Of a DNA stretch of 64,000 nt, positions 36,401 to 44,295 are shown in pieces. The first letter of the stretch is position 1. Each line of letters begins with the position of its first letter. This stretch comes from Selenomonadaceae bacterium (GTDB taxonomy: Bacteria; Bacillota; Negativicutes; Selenomonadales; Selenomonadaceae). Made by a program: the position numbers and the translations under genes. The stretch is taken from contig JAFVEZ010000004.1 of NCBI GenBank assembly GCA_017475745.1, forward strand, positions 1-64,000, in the 5' to 3' direction. The notes beneath the pieces are model-generated. The model did no database searches. It saw only the letters and a list, made by a program, of their open reading frames with translations, and was not told the origin of the DNA.

Positions 36401-39400
36401 ACTGGGCGACGGCGACGATTATATTTATGATGGCACAAGATGCGGCGGCAATATGACCATAAACGGCGGTACTGGCAATGACACCTTGAGCTTCACGCAG
36501 TACAAATACAACGTCATTCAGTATGCCAACGGTGACGGTGATGATGTTGTTCTCAACTATCACTCTGAAGACAAGATTCAAATTACTGACGGAAGTGAAT
36601 ATACCACCACAACCAGCGGCAATGATGTCATTATTACAGTTGGTGATGGCTCTATCACCCTCAAAGACGCTAAAGATAAGACAATCAACATCAATGTGAA
36701 TATTCCTATTACTTTACCTGCTGCAGGACTCACCTACAATGCTGACAATACTGCCGTAACTGTAACCGATCCATACAAGAATAAGTCTCTTGAGCCTGCA
36801 AACTACCTCTCAACTGTTGTGACGATTGATGCTTCACCGCGTACTAAAGCTCTCGCCATCACCGGCAACGATAACGATAACTTCATCAAAGGCGGTAAGG
36901 GCAATGATACCCTCACCGGTGGCGCAGGACACGATTACTTCATTTACACCACCTCAACCGGCAAGGACGTCATTACAGACTATAACAATGACGAAGATTC
37001 AATCGAGATTTTGGGTGGATCAGTCACTAAGGCAGCTCTCAAGGGTAGTGATATAGTCCTCACTGCCGGAAAGGGCACTCTTACTATCAAGAATGTCTCC
37101 GGCAAGACCACTAATGTCACCACTCCTGACAATAACCTCAAACTCAAGACCGACGGCAAGAATGTATACAATGAGATTGAAGATAGCAGCCAAAACGTTA
37201 TCGGCACCGTCCTCAACGACTCTATCTATGCTCGCAACAACGGCGACTCTACGATCAACGCAGGAAAGGGTAATGATACTGTCAATGTCTACTCTCGTAG
37301 CAGTGATGTAATTAAGTATGCCAAGGGTGACGGAAATGATGTCATTTTATCGCCGGATAAATCTTGGGAATCTTTGCTTGACATCACAAGCGGCAAGGTC
37401 TCCTCTGTCAAGATCAAAGGTGATGATCAGATCGTTAAGGTCGGCAGCGGTTCTATCACTCTCAAGAACATTGGTGCAAATGCTCAAGTCAAAGTCAAGA
37501 ATGACGGTAACTACAGTGTTTATATTGGTGGTAAGGCATTCAACGATCTCAACAAAGGCAAGAGTTACTATGACAGCAAAGGTTATACTTCTGTAAATGG
37601 TACCAAGAACAATGACTATACATATACATATGGCAACAGCTTTACCATTGACGGCGGTGCAGGCAATGATTACCTTATTGAAGGCGGATATGATTCTAAG
37701 ATTTACGGTGGCAAGGGCAAAGATACTATCATCAATGATTCTACCTTCAGAGGATTTGTCGATGGCGGTGAAGGCAATGACTACATTCACAATGTCGTTT
37801 ATGGTTATATGACAGTCGTCGGCGGCAAGGGCAATGACACTATAGAACTCGATACTTCGTTCAAGTTCTCCGGCAGTGTAATTCAATATAATGACGGTGA
37901 CGGCAAAGATGTAATTGTCGGTTATGAAAACAATGATACCATTCAGTTGATGTCTTCAACAACCTCTATCACCAAATCTGCTGTAAAAGGCGATGATGTT
38001 ATCCTCACAATCGGTAAAGGAACTATTACTCTCAAGAATATGAAGGATAAACCTGTAACTGTCATGGATTCAGCGGGCAATGTAACATCTGCGATCTATG
38101 GCAATGGGATAATTGGCATAACTGGAACAGCCGGTAATGACTATTTGGTAGGTACAGCTTCAAAAGACTCAATAGATGCTCTGGCAGGAAATGATACCCT
38201 CAACGGCGGCAAAGGCGATGACATTCTAACCGGTGGCGAAGGCAACGACACCTTCATTTACACCAATGGTGATGGCAAAGATACCATCACCGATTACTCT
38301 GAGGGTGAGGTATTGAGAATCACCAACGCTGCCGTGAAGAAAGTTGTTGCCGGAAGCAAGAAAGCTCCCACCGATGTAGTATTTACTGTCGGTAAGGGCA
38401 CTATCACTCTCAAGAACGCTGTCGGTAAGAAAATCAAGATCACTGAATATGACAGCATTACTTCTGCACAAGTCTATGGTGATACCCTGACAACTGTCTT
38501 CGATGGTGATGGTGATACAATCAACACTAGCTTGAACACCACCGTCTTGAAGATTGACGCCTCTGAACGCTTCAGCGATGTGGCTCTAGTCGGCAATGCC
38601 AAGAATAATACTATCCTCGGCAGCAAAGGTAATGATATTCTCACCGGCGCTAAGGGCAAAGATACCTTCGTCTATGCTGAAGGTAATGACACTATCACCG
38701 ACTACACCGCCAAGCAGGATGTCGTCAAGCTCAACAATGTAGAGATTGTGACCTCAGAATATGTCGACAATGACCTCAAGTTCACCTTCAATACCGGCAA
38801 TACTTTGACGCTTCTAAATACAATGAAGAGTGGCAATCCTGTAAAGATCACATTGATCGATAAAGATGGTATCACGACTTCACGTGCTTATGGCTCTGCC
38901 ACTATCACTGCCGATAACTCCGATGGTGACACTATCAGAGCAACAAATGAGATCAATACCATTGACGCTTCCAAACGCAGCAAGCCAACTTACATCATTG
39001 GCAATGACTCTGGCAATAATCTTTTGGGTGGCAAGAAGACTGATACTATTATAGGTGGAACAGGTTCTGATACCTTGAGAGGAAACAAAGGCAATGATAT
39101 TCTCACTGGTGGCACCGGTGCAGATGTCTTCTACTACACTACAGGCGATGGAAAAGATCTTATAACTGACTATTACGCTTCAGAGGGTGACATCATACAC
39201 CTGGGCAAGAACACATCTATCAAAGGTGCAAGCTATAGCGGCAATGACCTGATACTTACGATTGGCAGCGGCAATATTACGATTCAAGGCGGTGCTGATC
39301 AAACAGTTACAGTTATTGACGAGTACGACCTCGAGACCACTTACAAAAAGCACAGCAAAACTGTTGGCTTCGTTGAACGCTGGTTCATTGAAGACGACAC

Positions 39401-39533
39401 CAACTATATCACTTCTGATGTTAGCTCTATCATCAATACCGATTCCAATATCACGAGTGAAATTTATAAATACACTTCATTGAGATTGAACAATGATATA
39501 AATCATCATCTCGTTACCAACTCTGCAAAATAA
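33474..39533 (+). CDS. Very large RTX-like repeat protein (2019 aa)
   Basis: Secreted calcium-binding repeat protein. ATG 33474 follows AAGGAGTGG; there is no signal peptide. Nearly the whole length is built from a module: GTxxxDxIxN, one or more NAGxGNDTI turns, a GDGNDxIxxY stretch, an xIxIxxGT strand and a closing VGxGSITLKNAK motif. I count twelve closing motifs, spaced about 370-820 bases in the DNA. Three copies of an IDASxRxK-xxIxGN linker with classic GGxGxD turns occur in the C-terminal half (about residues 1115, 1700 and 1840). The end is VERWFIEDDTNYITS, a tail shared with its paralogues. Adhesin or surface-layer function is likely but unproven; no enzymatic domain is visible. Confidence 0.88.
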   Translation: MANISNSTANTLVTGTSSADSIYNTGGNVTINSGSGNDTINNQSQDYTKRVTIKGGAGNDYIYNSSTNHNYVVAYGEAGNDTIKIAFDSTARGGTGDDVIDLWADGVVEYANGDGNDTITNYAYYNTGNDSASGNIIKITSGTVSSISGSGNDVLLKVGDGSLLLKNVKNRPVQYQEGSASIKTIYYDGNKVYDAIYSDSYGGKVTGTNNADFIFEDGGRATINAGKGNDTIKTHYAEVLQYNSGDGDDVIYGWGHDDTLYVTSGTVNSIYGSGDDVIVKVGSNNITFKNANHGKSIMTIKDSSGNLKSFICEGTNTIKAFTNDLHAERIDLSSSNYGYYYKLEGSNDKDFIYNGATYGPVLGVYGGAGNDTIYSYAQSTIEGGEGDDSISGSHSNTIIGGAGDDTISLREGAMGSGNIIRYKNGDGNDVVLNYHYVNSNSKDTIHIIDGSDYSTVENNNDIIIKVGTGSITLKNAKGKTLNIDNTPIVDGIIRNYNDNSLVSGTANNDTIYNEGKNVTINAGAGDDSVSNNANYVTVNAGAGDDIIRNMGDNVTINADAGDDYISNFGDQVVINTGDGANTIYSGMGGERVTINAGSGDDFLEVWNYHVVNPGGGKNTIMLCGGDDNTVNVTTGDDTIKSTTWVSGFVNGDNNANKITIANWNTLSYLNEASVLMTVNGGKGNDTITGSSSNNEIYQFKSGDGNDVIVGYNTGDTIQIIDGSEYSTTESGDDIVVKVSSGSITLKNAKAGGQTLYVDGGILNDINIIKNSTDNILINGTSMRDSIYNTGWYDTIDAGDGNDTIYNSYGYMATIYGGAGNDSIYSTHAVKFIGGEGNDTIHAMRFDDDYYYDDGDGDDIIYGHNSSDRIILTSGTLTNVTGSGNDVVVKVGSGSMTFKNAKNNVVAVYGTDGNVTAKLFDGNKMLDVIYNKTYKANVTGTDGANFFYTYKDGYNSTLNAGGGNDTVYNAAYGTYMLLGDGDDYIYDGTRCGGNMTINGGTGNDTLSFTQYKYNVIQYANGDGDDVVLNYHSEDKIQITDGSEYTTTTSGNDVIITVGDGSITLKDAKDKTININVNIPITLPAAGLTYNADNTAVTVTDPYKNKSLEPANYLSTVVTIDASPRTKALAITGNDNDNFIKGGKGNDTLTGGAGHDYFIYTTSTGKDVITDYNNDEDSIEILGGSVTKAALKGSDIVLTAGKGTLTIKNVSGKTTNVTTPDNNLKLKTDGKNVYNEIEDSSQNVIGTVLNDSIYARNNGDSTINAGKGNDTVNVYSRSSDVIKYAKGDGNDVILSPDKSWESLLDITSGKVSSVKIKGDDQIVKVGSGSITLKNIGANAQVKVKNDGNYSVYIGGKAFNDLNKGKSYYDSKGYTSVNGTKNNDYTYTYGNSFTIDGGAGNDYLIEGGYDSKIYGGKGKDTIINDSTFRGFVDGGEGNDYIHNVVYGYMTVVGGKGNDTIELDTSFKFSGSVIQYNDGDGKDVIVGYENNDTIQLMSSTTSITKSAVKGDDVILTIGKGTITLKNMKDKPVTVMDSAGNVTSAIYGNGIIGITGTAGNDYLVGTASKDSIDALAGNDTLNGGKGDDILTGGEGNDTFIYTNGDGKDTITDYSEGEVLRITNAAVKKVVAGSKKAPTDVVFTVGKGTITLKNAVGKKIKITEYDSITSAQVYGDTLTTVFDGDGDTINTSLNTTVLKIDASERFSDVALVGNAKNNTILGSKGNDILTGAKGKDTFVYAEGNDTITDYTAKQDVVKLNNVEIVTSEYVDNDLKFTFNTGNTLTLLNTMKSGNPVKITLIDKDGITTSRAYGSATITADNSDGDTIRATNEINTIDASKRSKPTYIIGNDSGNNLLGGKKTDTIIGGTGSDTLRGNKGNDILTGGTGADVFYYTTGDGKDLITDYYASEGDIIHLGKNTSIKGASYSGNDLILTIGSGNITIQGGADQTVTVIDEYDLETTYKKHSKTVGFVERWFIEDDTNYITSDVSSIINTDSNITSEIYKYTSLRLNNDINHHLVTNSAK
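33500..39300 (+). repeat. Twelve-copy repeat module array in the large RTX gene
   Basis: Closing motifs of the KVGxGSITLKN type occur at about 33943, 34313, 34869, 35684, 36139, 36639, 37067, 37440, 38010, 38390, 38790 and 39262. DNA identity between copies is uneven, so the array is old, with some closer neighbours. Confidence 0.75.
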
Positions 39534-39559
39534 ATAAGCAATGGTATAAAGTAAATAAA

Positions 39560-39593
39560 GGCTCCTTCTATAACGAAAGTCATCGAAGGAGTC
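39560..39593 (+). terminator. Terminator-like hairpin after the large RTX gene
   Basis: GGCTCCTTC (39560-39568) pairs with GAAGGAGTC (39585-39593), followed by the T-rich TCTATATTTATTTT. Confidence 0.7.
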
Positions 39594-39667
39594 TCTATAT
39601 TTATTTTAAAAGAAGTCCTTTTGATATACATAACAAAAATCAAGATACTTTTCATTAGCAGTTATAC

Positions 39668-39696
39668 TTGATTTTACGGTAAAATTATGATAGATT
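39668..39696 (+). promoter_or_regulatory. Promoter of the third RTX gene
   Basis: TTGATT (39668-39673), 17 bases, TAGATT (39691-39696), 49 bases before the start; conserved with the first RTX gene. Confidence 0.5.
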
Positions 39697-39745
39697 TACT
39701 ACAATACAGATAGGAATTATTATTTTGACACAAGGAGTGAACTTT

Positions 39746-41395
39746 ATGGCAACAATTAAAATTACTAGTGAAAATTTCAACAAATATGGTAAGGTTACTG
39801 TCACTGGTACATCTGGCAATGATGTTATTACCGTTAAGCCGCCCAAGGTCATCGGCTTCGATTATGAAGCTAATATTAATGCCGGCGATGGTAACGATAA
39901 AATAACTATCAACACCAATGGAGGTTTTGGAGTCTCTGGTACGATTATTGGCGGAAAAGGCAACGATACCATAATTAATAATTCATCTGAAGAAGTTTCA
40001 AGTATCTACTATGCCGATGGTGATGGCAAAGATATTATTAAAGGTAGTGACAAAATTCATATTACTTCAGGTACAGTTAAAAGTTACAAAATAAGTGGTA
40101 CAACTCACACAATTAAGGTAGGTTCCGGATCAATAACTCTTAAAAATATCAAGAATAAGGCAAATACAAGAGTTTATGTTGAAGCTGATTCTAGTGTTTA
40201 TATTGCAGGCAGGAAGTTTAATGATACCGATTCTGCTCGTATTTATTATAATGGCGGTGAAACATTGATTGGCACATCTAGTGATGACTATATGGTCGCC
40301 GTTAATGATGATACAGTTATTGCTGGCAAAGGTAATGATTATATCGTGCTTGATGATGGTGACAGTTGCATTCAATATACTAATGGTGATGGTAACGATA
40401 CTATCACTGGTTATGAAATTTTTTATAACGATGATGATATTGGTGTGATTAATATTGATACAATCAAAATCATTGGAAGTTCGTACACAAAAACAACTAA
40501 GGGTAAAGATGTTATACTTAAAGTTGGCAGTGGATCAATGACAATTAAAAACGGCAAAGGCTGGGATTTTGATATCATTGCGGTTGATGATAATGGAAAA
40601 ACCATTCCTTCAGGCTTGTCGTATAGCTCCGATTATGCTACTGCAACCTTAGATAACAACTTCAGCGGTGACTTCCTTGCAAGTAATTATAAATCTTCAA
40701 TCGCGACAATCAGTGCGGCAAAGAGGACTAAGGCTATTAAAATCACCGGTAACGCAGCGAACAATCTCATAACTGGCGGTTCAAAGGCAGATTCTATCAA
40801 CGGTGGTGACGGCGCTGATACCCTCAAAGGCGGTAACGGTAACGATACTCTCTCAGGCGGTGTCGGAAATGACTCACTCCTCGGCGGTGCTGGCAATGAT
40901 AAACTCTTTGGTGACTCTGGTGCTGATACCCTCGTTGGCGGCAAAGGCAATGATACTTTCACCGGTGGTGACGGCAATGATGTTTTCTTCTATACTACCG
41001 GAGATGGGAATGATGTGATCGCTGACTTCACAAGCGGCGACATTATTAAACTCGGCAGCAAGAAAACCAAGATCAACGAGAAGAAGTCGAAAGTCAGCGG
41101 TAATGACTATATCCTTACTATCGGCAGCAACACAATCAAGCTCAAAGGTGCTGCAACAAAATCTGTCACTGTGGTTGATTATGCCGGTACATCTAAGGTA
41201 TATAATCCTCAGAGTAGTTACGAGGAACGCTGGTTTATTAATGGTACAGAAGGTAGCATACAAACTGAAGAATTGTCTCAATTCCTCAAGAGTGATGCCA
41301 ATATAATAAGCTCTAATTATGGGTACAAACAGCCAGCTTCAAATGAATCAATGAATCAAATCCTAGTGAATACTGACATTTATCTCAATCAGTGA
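39746..41395 (+). CDS. RTX-like secreted calcium-binding repeat protein (549 aa)
   Basis: Intact paralogue of the first RTX gene. MATIKITSENFNKYGKVTVT and GTSGNDVI open the protein; about nine GGxGxDxL turns lie at 40762-41030, followed by a nearly identical C-terminal region (KKSKVSGNDYIL, IGSNTIKLKG, SSYEERWF). The middle carries two closing motifs (VGSGSITLKN and VGSGSMTIKN). ATG 39746 follows AAGGAGTG. There is no signal peptide. The similarity to the first gene over both promoter and 3' half indicates duplication or gene conversion. Its secretion probably uses a type I system outside the window. Confidence 0.88.
   Translation: MATIKITSENFNKYGKVTVTGTSGNDVITVKPPKVIGFDYEANINAGDGNDKITINTNGGFGVSGTIIGGKGNDTIINNSSEEVSSIYYADGDGKDIIKGSDKIHITSGTVKSYKISGTTHTIKVGSGSITLKNIKNKANTRVYVEADSSVYIAGRKFNDTDSARIYYNGGETLIGTSSDDYMVAVNDDTVIAGKGNDYIVLDDGDSCIQYTNGDGNDTITGYEIFYNDDDIGVINIDTIKIIGSSYTKTTKGKDVILKVGSGSMTIKNGKGWDFDIIAVDDNGKTIPSGLSYSSDYATATLDNNFSGDFLASNYKSSIATISAAKRTKAIKITGNAANNLITGGSKADSINGGDGADTLKGGNGNDTLSGGVGNDSLLGGAGNDKLFGDSGADTLVGGKGNDTFTGGDGNDVFFYTTGDGNDVIADFTSGDIIKLGSKKTKINEKKSKVSGNDYILTIGSNTIKLKGAATKSVTVVDYAGTSKVYNPQSSYEERWFINGTEGSIQTEELSQFLKSDANIISSNYGYKQPASNESMNQILVNTDIYLNQ
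40762..41030 (+). repeat. RTX nonapeptide repeat block of the third RTX gene
   Basis: Tandem units encoding GGDGADTLK, GGNGNDTLS, GGVGNDSLL, GGAGNDKLF and further copies, ending at GDGNDVIADF. Confidence 0.88.
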
Positions 41396-41532
41396 TATTT
41401 GAAATATTTGCAACACAATACTTACTTCCACTTTTACATGCAAAATCGTACTGTCAGGTAGTTGAAGCTTTATTGTTGCAAAGAAGCTTTCTTTATTTGA
41501 TATAACTACATCGAGTATAAAACAAAACTCTT

Positions 41533-41563
41533 GACGCTTTGTTTCCGCAAGGCGTCTTTCTTT
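41533..41563 (+). terminator. Terminator after the third RTX gene
   Basis: GACGC (41533-41537) pairs with GCGTC (41552-41556), then TTTCTTT. A second AAGCTT/AAGCTT hairpin followed by TCTTTATTT lies at 41465-41497. The rest of 41396-41654 shows no gene. Confidence 0.6.
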
Positions 41564-41654
41564 ACTCATTGTGTCACATCTAAATAATTTATCAACCTTC
41601 AAATTATGATATAACCTTACCTATTCCGTTACACATATTATTTTATAAGCTTCT

Positions 41655-43019
41655 TTAATGTATTTTCATGACCTTCAAATGTTTCATATAGAATTGATAG
41701 GCAAAGCAGAGCATAATCGTAGTTAAAAGCCAGCTCAAAGGATAAACCGTCATCAATGTCTCATAATTCGGTGCAGTTGGGAAAATGGTATATAACCATG
41801 TTATGCGGACTCCGCAGACGCCGATCAAAGTCAATACTGCAGGCGCCATTGAGATTCCATAGCCGCGCAACGATCCAGAAATTATCTCCATTATTACGTT
41901 TATAAGCTGCGGTGAGACGATATAGAGCAGACGCAATTTGCCTAGCTCTATGACATTTGGATCTGAATTGAAAAATTTTAGTAATGGTTCAGCAAAAATC
42001 AAGATTGCTGCAGCGACCATGACAAAGAAAATACCGTTAATTAGCATTGTGACCCAAGTTATTCTTTTACATCTCGGCAGATTTCCTGCACCGTAATTTT
42101 GGCTAACAAAAGTAGTCGCTGCTTGACCAAATGCACTCATAAAGCAATAGACATTAATTTCAATGGTAAATGCTGCGGCCGAAGCTGCCATTGCATCAGC
42201 GCCAAGACTGTTTATTGCCGCCTGTATCAGTAGATTTGATATTGAAAATACCATTCCTTGGATACCAGCAGGCAGACCGATTCTGACTATCTCTCTGAGT
42301 AGTGCTTTGTTGAATGTCATTGCCTTGATGTCAAGATGTATTATTCCACCTTCGTGAATTAATGCTCTAAATAAGATTGCAGCACTCACGATATTGGCGA
42401 TCACGGTGGCAGCGGCCACTCCAGCAACCGCCCAATCAAACACAGTGACAAACACGAGATTGAGGGCGAGATTCAGCGCACTTGCGATAATCAGAGCAAT
42501 CATCGGCGTCTTAGTGTCACCTCTAGATCTAAAAATCGCCGACTCAAAGTTATAGAGACCTATTGCGGGCATACCGAGGAGATAAATTCTCAAATATGTT
42601 TCCGCCATCGACCAAACATCAATCGGAACTTCCATATATTCGAGTACCGGATCAGTGAGAAGCTCTCCGATAATCGTAATCACAAATCCAACTATCAATG
42701 CGATTATAAAAGCTGTAGATACAGCCGCATGTGCTACGTGTAACCTATTTGCGCCGATATTTTGTGCAATCACCACATTGGCACCTAGTGAGAGACCAAG
42801 AAACAGGTTGACCAGCAAGCCGATAAGTGATATATTATTTCCGACTGCAGCGATTGCATTCTTGCCGACGAACTGTCCAAGAACCGCCACATCTGCTGCG
42901 TTGAAGAGCTGTTGCAGTACACCCGTAAAGGCAAGCGGCAAGGCAAATATTATGATTTTATCCCATAGTGAGCCATTGAGCATGTCCAGCTCATTGCGTT
43001 TTGACTTAACTTCTTCCAT
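41655..43019 (-). CDS. MATE family efflux transporter
   Basis: 454 aa with twelve predicted membrane helices. It opens LNGSLWDKIIIFALPLAFTG and LQQLFNAADVAVLGQFVGK, the standard MatE start, and a second MatE half begins near residue 235 (LLREIVRIGLPAGIQGMVFS). It exports cationic drugs or metabolites with sodium or proton coupling; the substrate is unknown. GGAAGTGG precedes ATG 43019. It is divergent from the acyl carrier protein gene, with 73 bases between starts. Confidence 0.93.
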   Translation of the reverse strand: MEEVKSKRNELDMLNGSLWDKIIIFALPLAFTGVLQQLFNAADVAVLGQFVGKNAIAAVGNNISLIGLLVNLFLGLSLGANVVIAQNIGANRLHVAHAAVSTAFIIALIVGFVITIIGELLTDPVLEYMEVPIDVWSMAETYLRIYLLGMPAIGLYNFESAIFRSRGDTKTPMIALIIASALNLALNLVFVTVFDWAVAGVAAATVIANIVSAAILFRALIHEGGIIHLDIKAMTFNKALLREIVRIGLPAGIQGMVFSISNLLIQAAINSLGADAMAASAAAFTIEINVYCFMSAFGQAATTFVSQNYGAGNLPRCKRITWVTMLINGIFFVMVAAAILIFAEPLLKFFNSDPNVIELGKLRLLYIVSPQLINVIMEIISGSLRGYGISMAPAVLTLIGVCGVRITWLYTIFPTAPNYETLMTVYPLSWLLTTIMLCFAYQFYMKHLKVMKIH

Positions 43020-43092
43020 AATTCCACTTCCAAATCTATAACTTTACATAATATATTATAAATTTGATAAATTTACAAGGAGCGAATCAAAA

Positions 43093-43329
43093 ATGAATAA
43101 AATTAAAAGTTTGCTTAATCAGATTCACCCTGAGTTCGACTATGACAAAAGTGACGATTTCATCAGTGACGGTCTCATTGATTCAATAGACATGCAAGAA
43201 CTCTTTGCGCTTATTGAGAAGGAATACAATATTGAACTTGCTGGCACTGATCTTGCACCTCAGAATTTTAGAAGTCTTGAAACAATCGCTGAATTGCTTG
43301 CCGCTCACGATATCAAGGTAGAAGATTGA
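43093..43329 (+). CDS. Acyl carrier protein
   Basis: 78 aa, acidic, four-helix ACP fold. The phosphopantetheine attachment Ser is in DGLIDSIDMQELFALIE (about residue 36). It differs from the DSL motif of fatty-acid AcpP, so it is probably a specialised carrier. AAGGAG precedes the ATG. The glycosyltransferase gene starts one base after its stop, so the two are surely co-transcribed. AcpS at 60.2 kb could activate it. Its role in a glycosylation operon is unclear; acyl or alanyl delivery to a polymer is one idea. Confidence 0.9.
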   Translation: MNKIKSLLNQIHPEFDYDKSDDFISDGLIDSIDMQELFALIEKEYNIELAGTDLAPQNFRSLETIAELLAAHDIKVED

Positions 43330-43330
43330 A

Positions 43331-44284
43331 ATGAAGACTATTACTATATTGGTGCCTTGTTATAATGAAGAGGCAGTTTTAAAGAAATTCTATGAGCGCG
43401 TACAGTCAGTGATTTCAAACATCAAGGAATATAACTTTCAGTATCTCTTTGTTAATGATGGCTCAACTGACTCAACCCTCAATATAATGCGCGATCTTCA
43501 ATCTGCTGACTCAAATGTTCACTACATCGCCCTATCGCGCAACTTCGGCAAGGAGACTGCACTAATTGCGGGTTTCGATCACATTGATAGTGATGCCGTT
43601 GTTGTCATGGACTCAGACCTTCAACACCCACCAGAAATGATTCCAGAGATGATCTCCTGGTGGCAGAAAGGCTATAAGGATATTTGTACCAAGAGAATTA
43701 GTCGCGATGATGAGCCGCCTTTCAAGAAATTTGCCTCAAAGTTATACTATGTGATTCTGCAAGAGATGACTAGCTTCTCTATTCAAGTCAATGTTGGTGA
43801 CTTCCGCTTACTTGATCGTCAGTGTATTGAAGCATTGAAGCTTTTTCGAGAGTCTCAACGCTACACTAAAGGTATGTTTAGTTGGATTGGCTTTGAGAAG
43901 AAAGAGATACCCTACCAGCCGGAAAGTCGCGCTGCAGGACAAAGTAAGTGGAATTATTTCAAATTGGTTAATCTTGCCATTGAAGGTATTACAAGTTTTA
44001 CTATTTTACCGCTTCGCATTGCCTCACTGTTAGGTTGTATTCTCGCCTTAACAGCTATGCTTTACATGCTCTTTGTTATTGTGCAGACATTTCTTTACGG
44101 TGGCGATGTTCCTGGATATCCTTCGCTCATTTGCACCATACTTTTCATTGGCGGTGTGCAAATATTCTTTCTCGGCATAATCGGTGAGTATTTGGGTCGT
44201 ATCTTCAATGAAAGCAAGCACCGACCGTTATATTTACTAAAAGAACGAGATGGCAAGCCTGTTATCAAACAAGAATTTCATTAA
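43331..44284 (+). CDS. GT2 glycosyltransferase, GtrB/CsbB-like
   Basis: 317 aa membrane-bound transferase. The cytoplasmic GT-A domain has VPCYNEEAVLKKFYERV, FVNDGSTDST, the DxD-like VMDSDLQHPPE and the catalytic ESQRYTKGMFSWIGF region. Two C-terminal membrane helices follow (SLLGCILALTAMLYMLFVIV and TILFIGGVQIFFLGIIG). Relatives move glucose or GlcNAc from UDP-sugar to undecaprenyl phosphate. The neighbouring YfhO and GtrA genes complete a three-component glycosylation set. Confidence 0.92.
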   Translation: MKTITILVPCYNEEAVLKKFYERVQSVISNIKEYNFQYLFVNDGSTDSTLNIMRDLQSADSNVHYIALSRNFGKETALIAGFDHIDSDAVVVMDSDLQHPPEMIPEMISWWQKGYKDICTKRISRDDEPPFKKFASKLYYVILQEMTSFSIQVNVGDFRLLDRQCIEALKLFRESQRYTKGMFSWIGFEKKEIPYQPESRAAGQSKWNYFKLVNLAIEGITSFTILPLRIASLLGCILALTAMLYMLFVIVQTFLYGGDVPGYPSLICTILFIGGVQIFFLGIIGEYLGRIFNESKHRPLYLLKERDGKPVIKQEFH

Positions 44285-44295
44285 TTTGGTGGAGT

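Noticed and set aside
33500-39300. CRISPR-like or tandem DNA repeats in the large RTX gene
   Set aside because: The repeats are in-frame coding units of uneven length and identity, with no constant direct repeat and spacer pattern.
41363-41602. 79-codon minus-strand open frame after the third RTX gene
   Set aside because: It runs through two terminator hairpins and into the RTX coding end, without a ribosome site.
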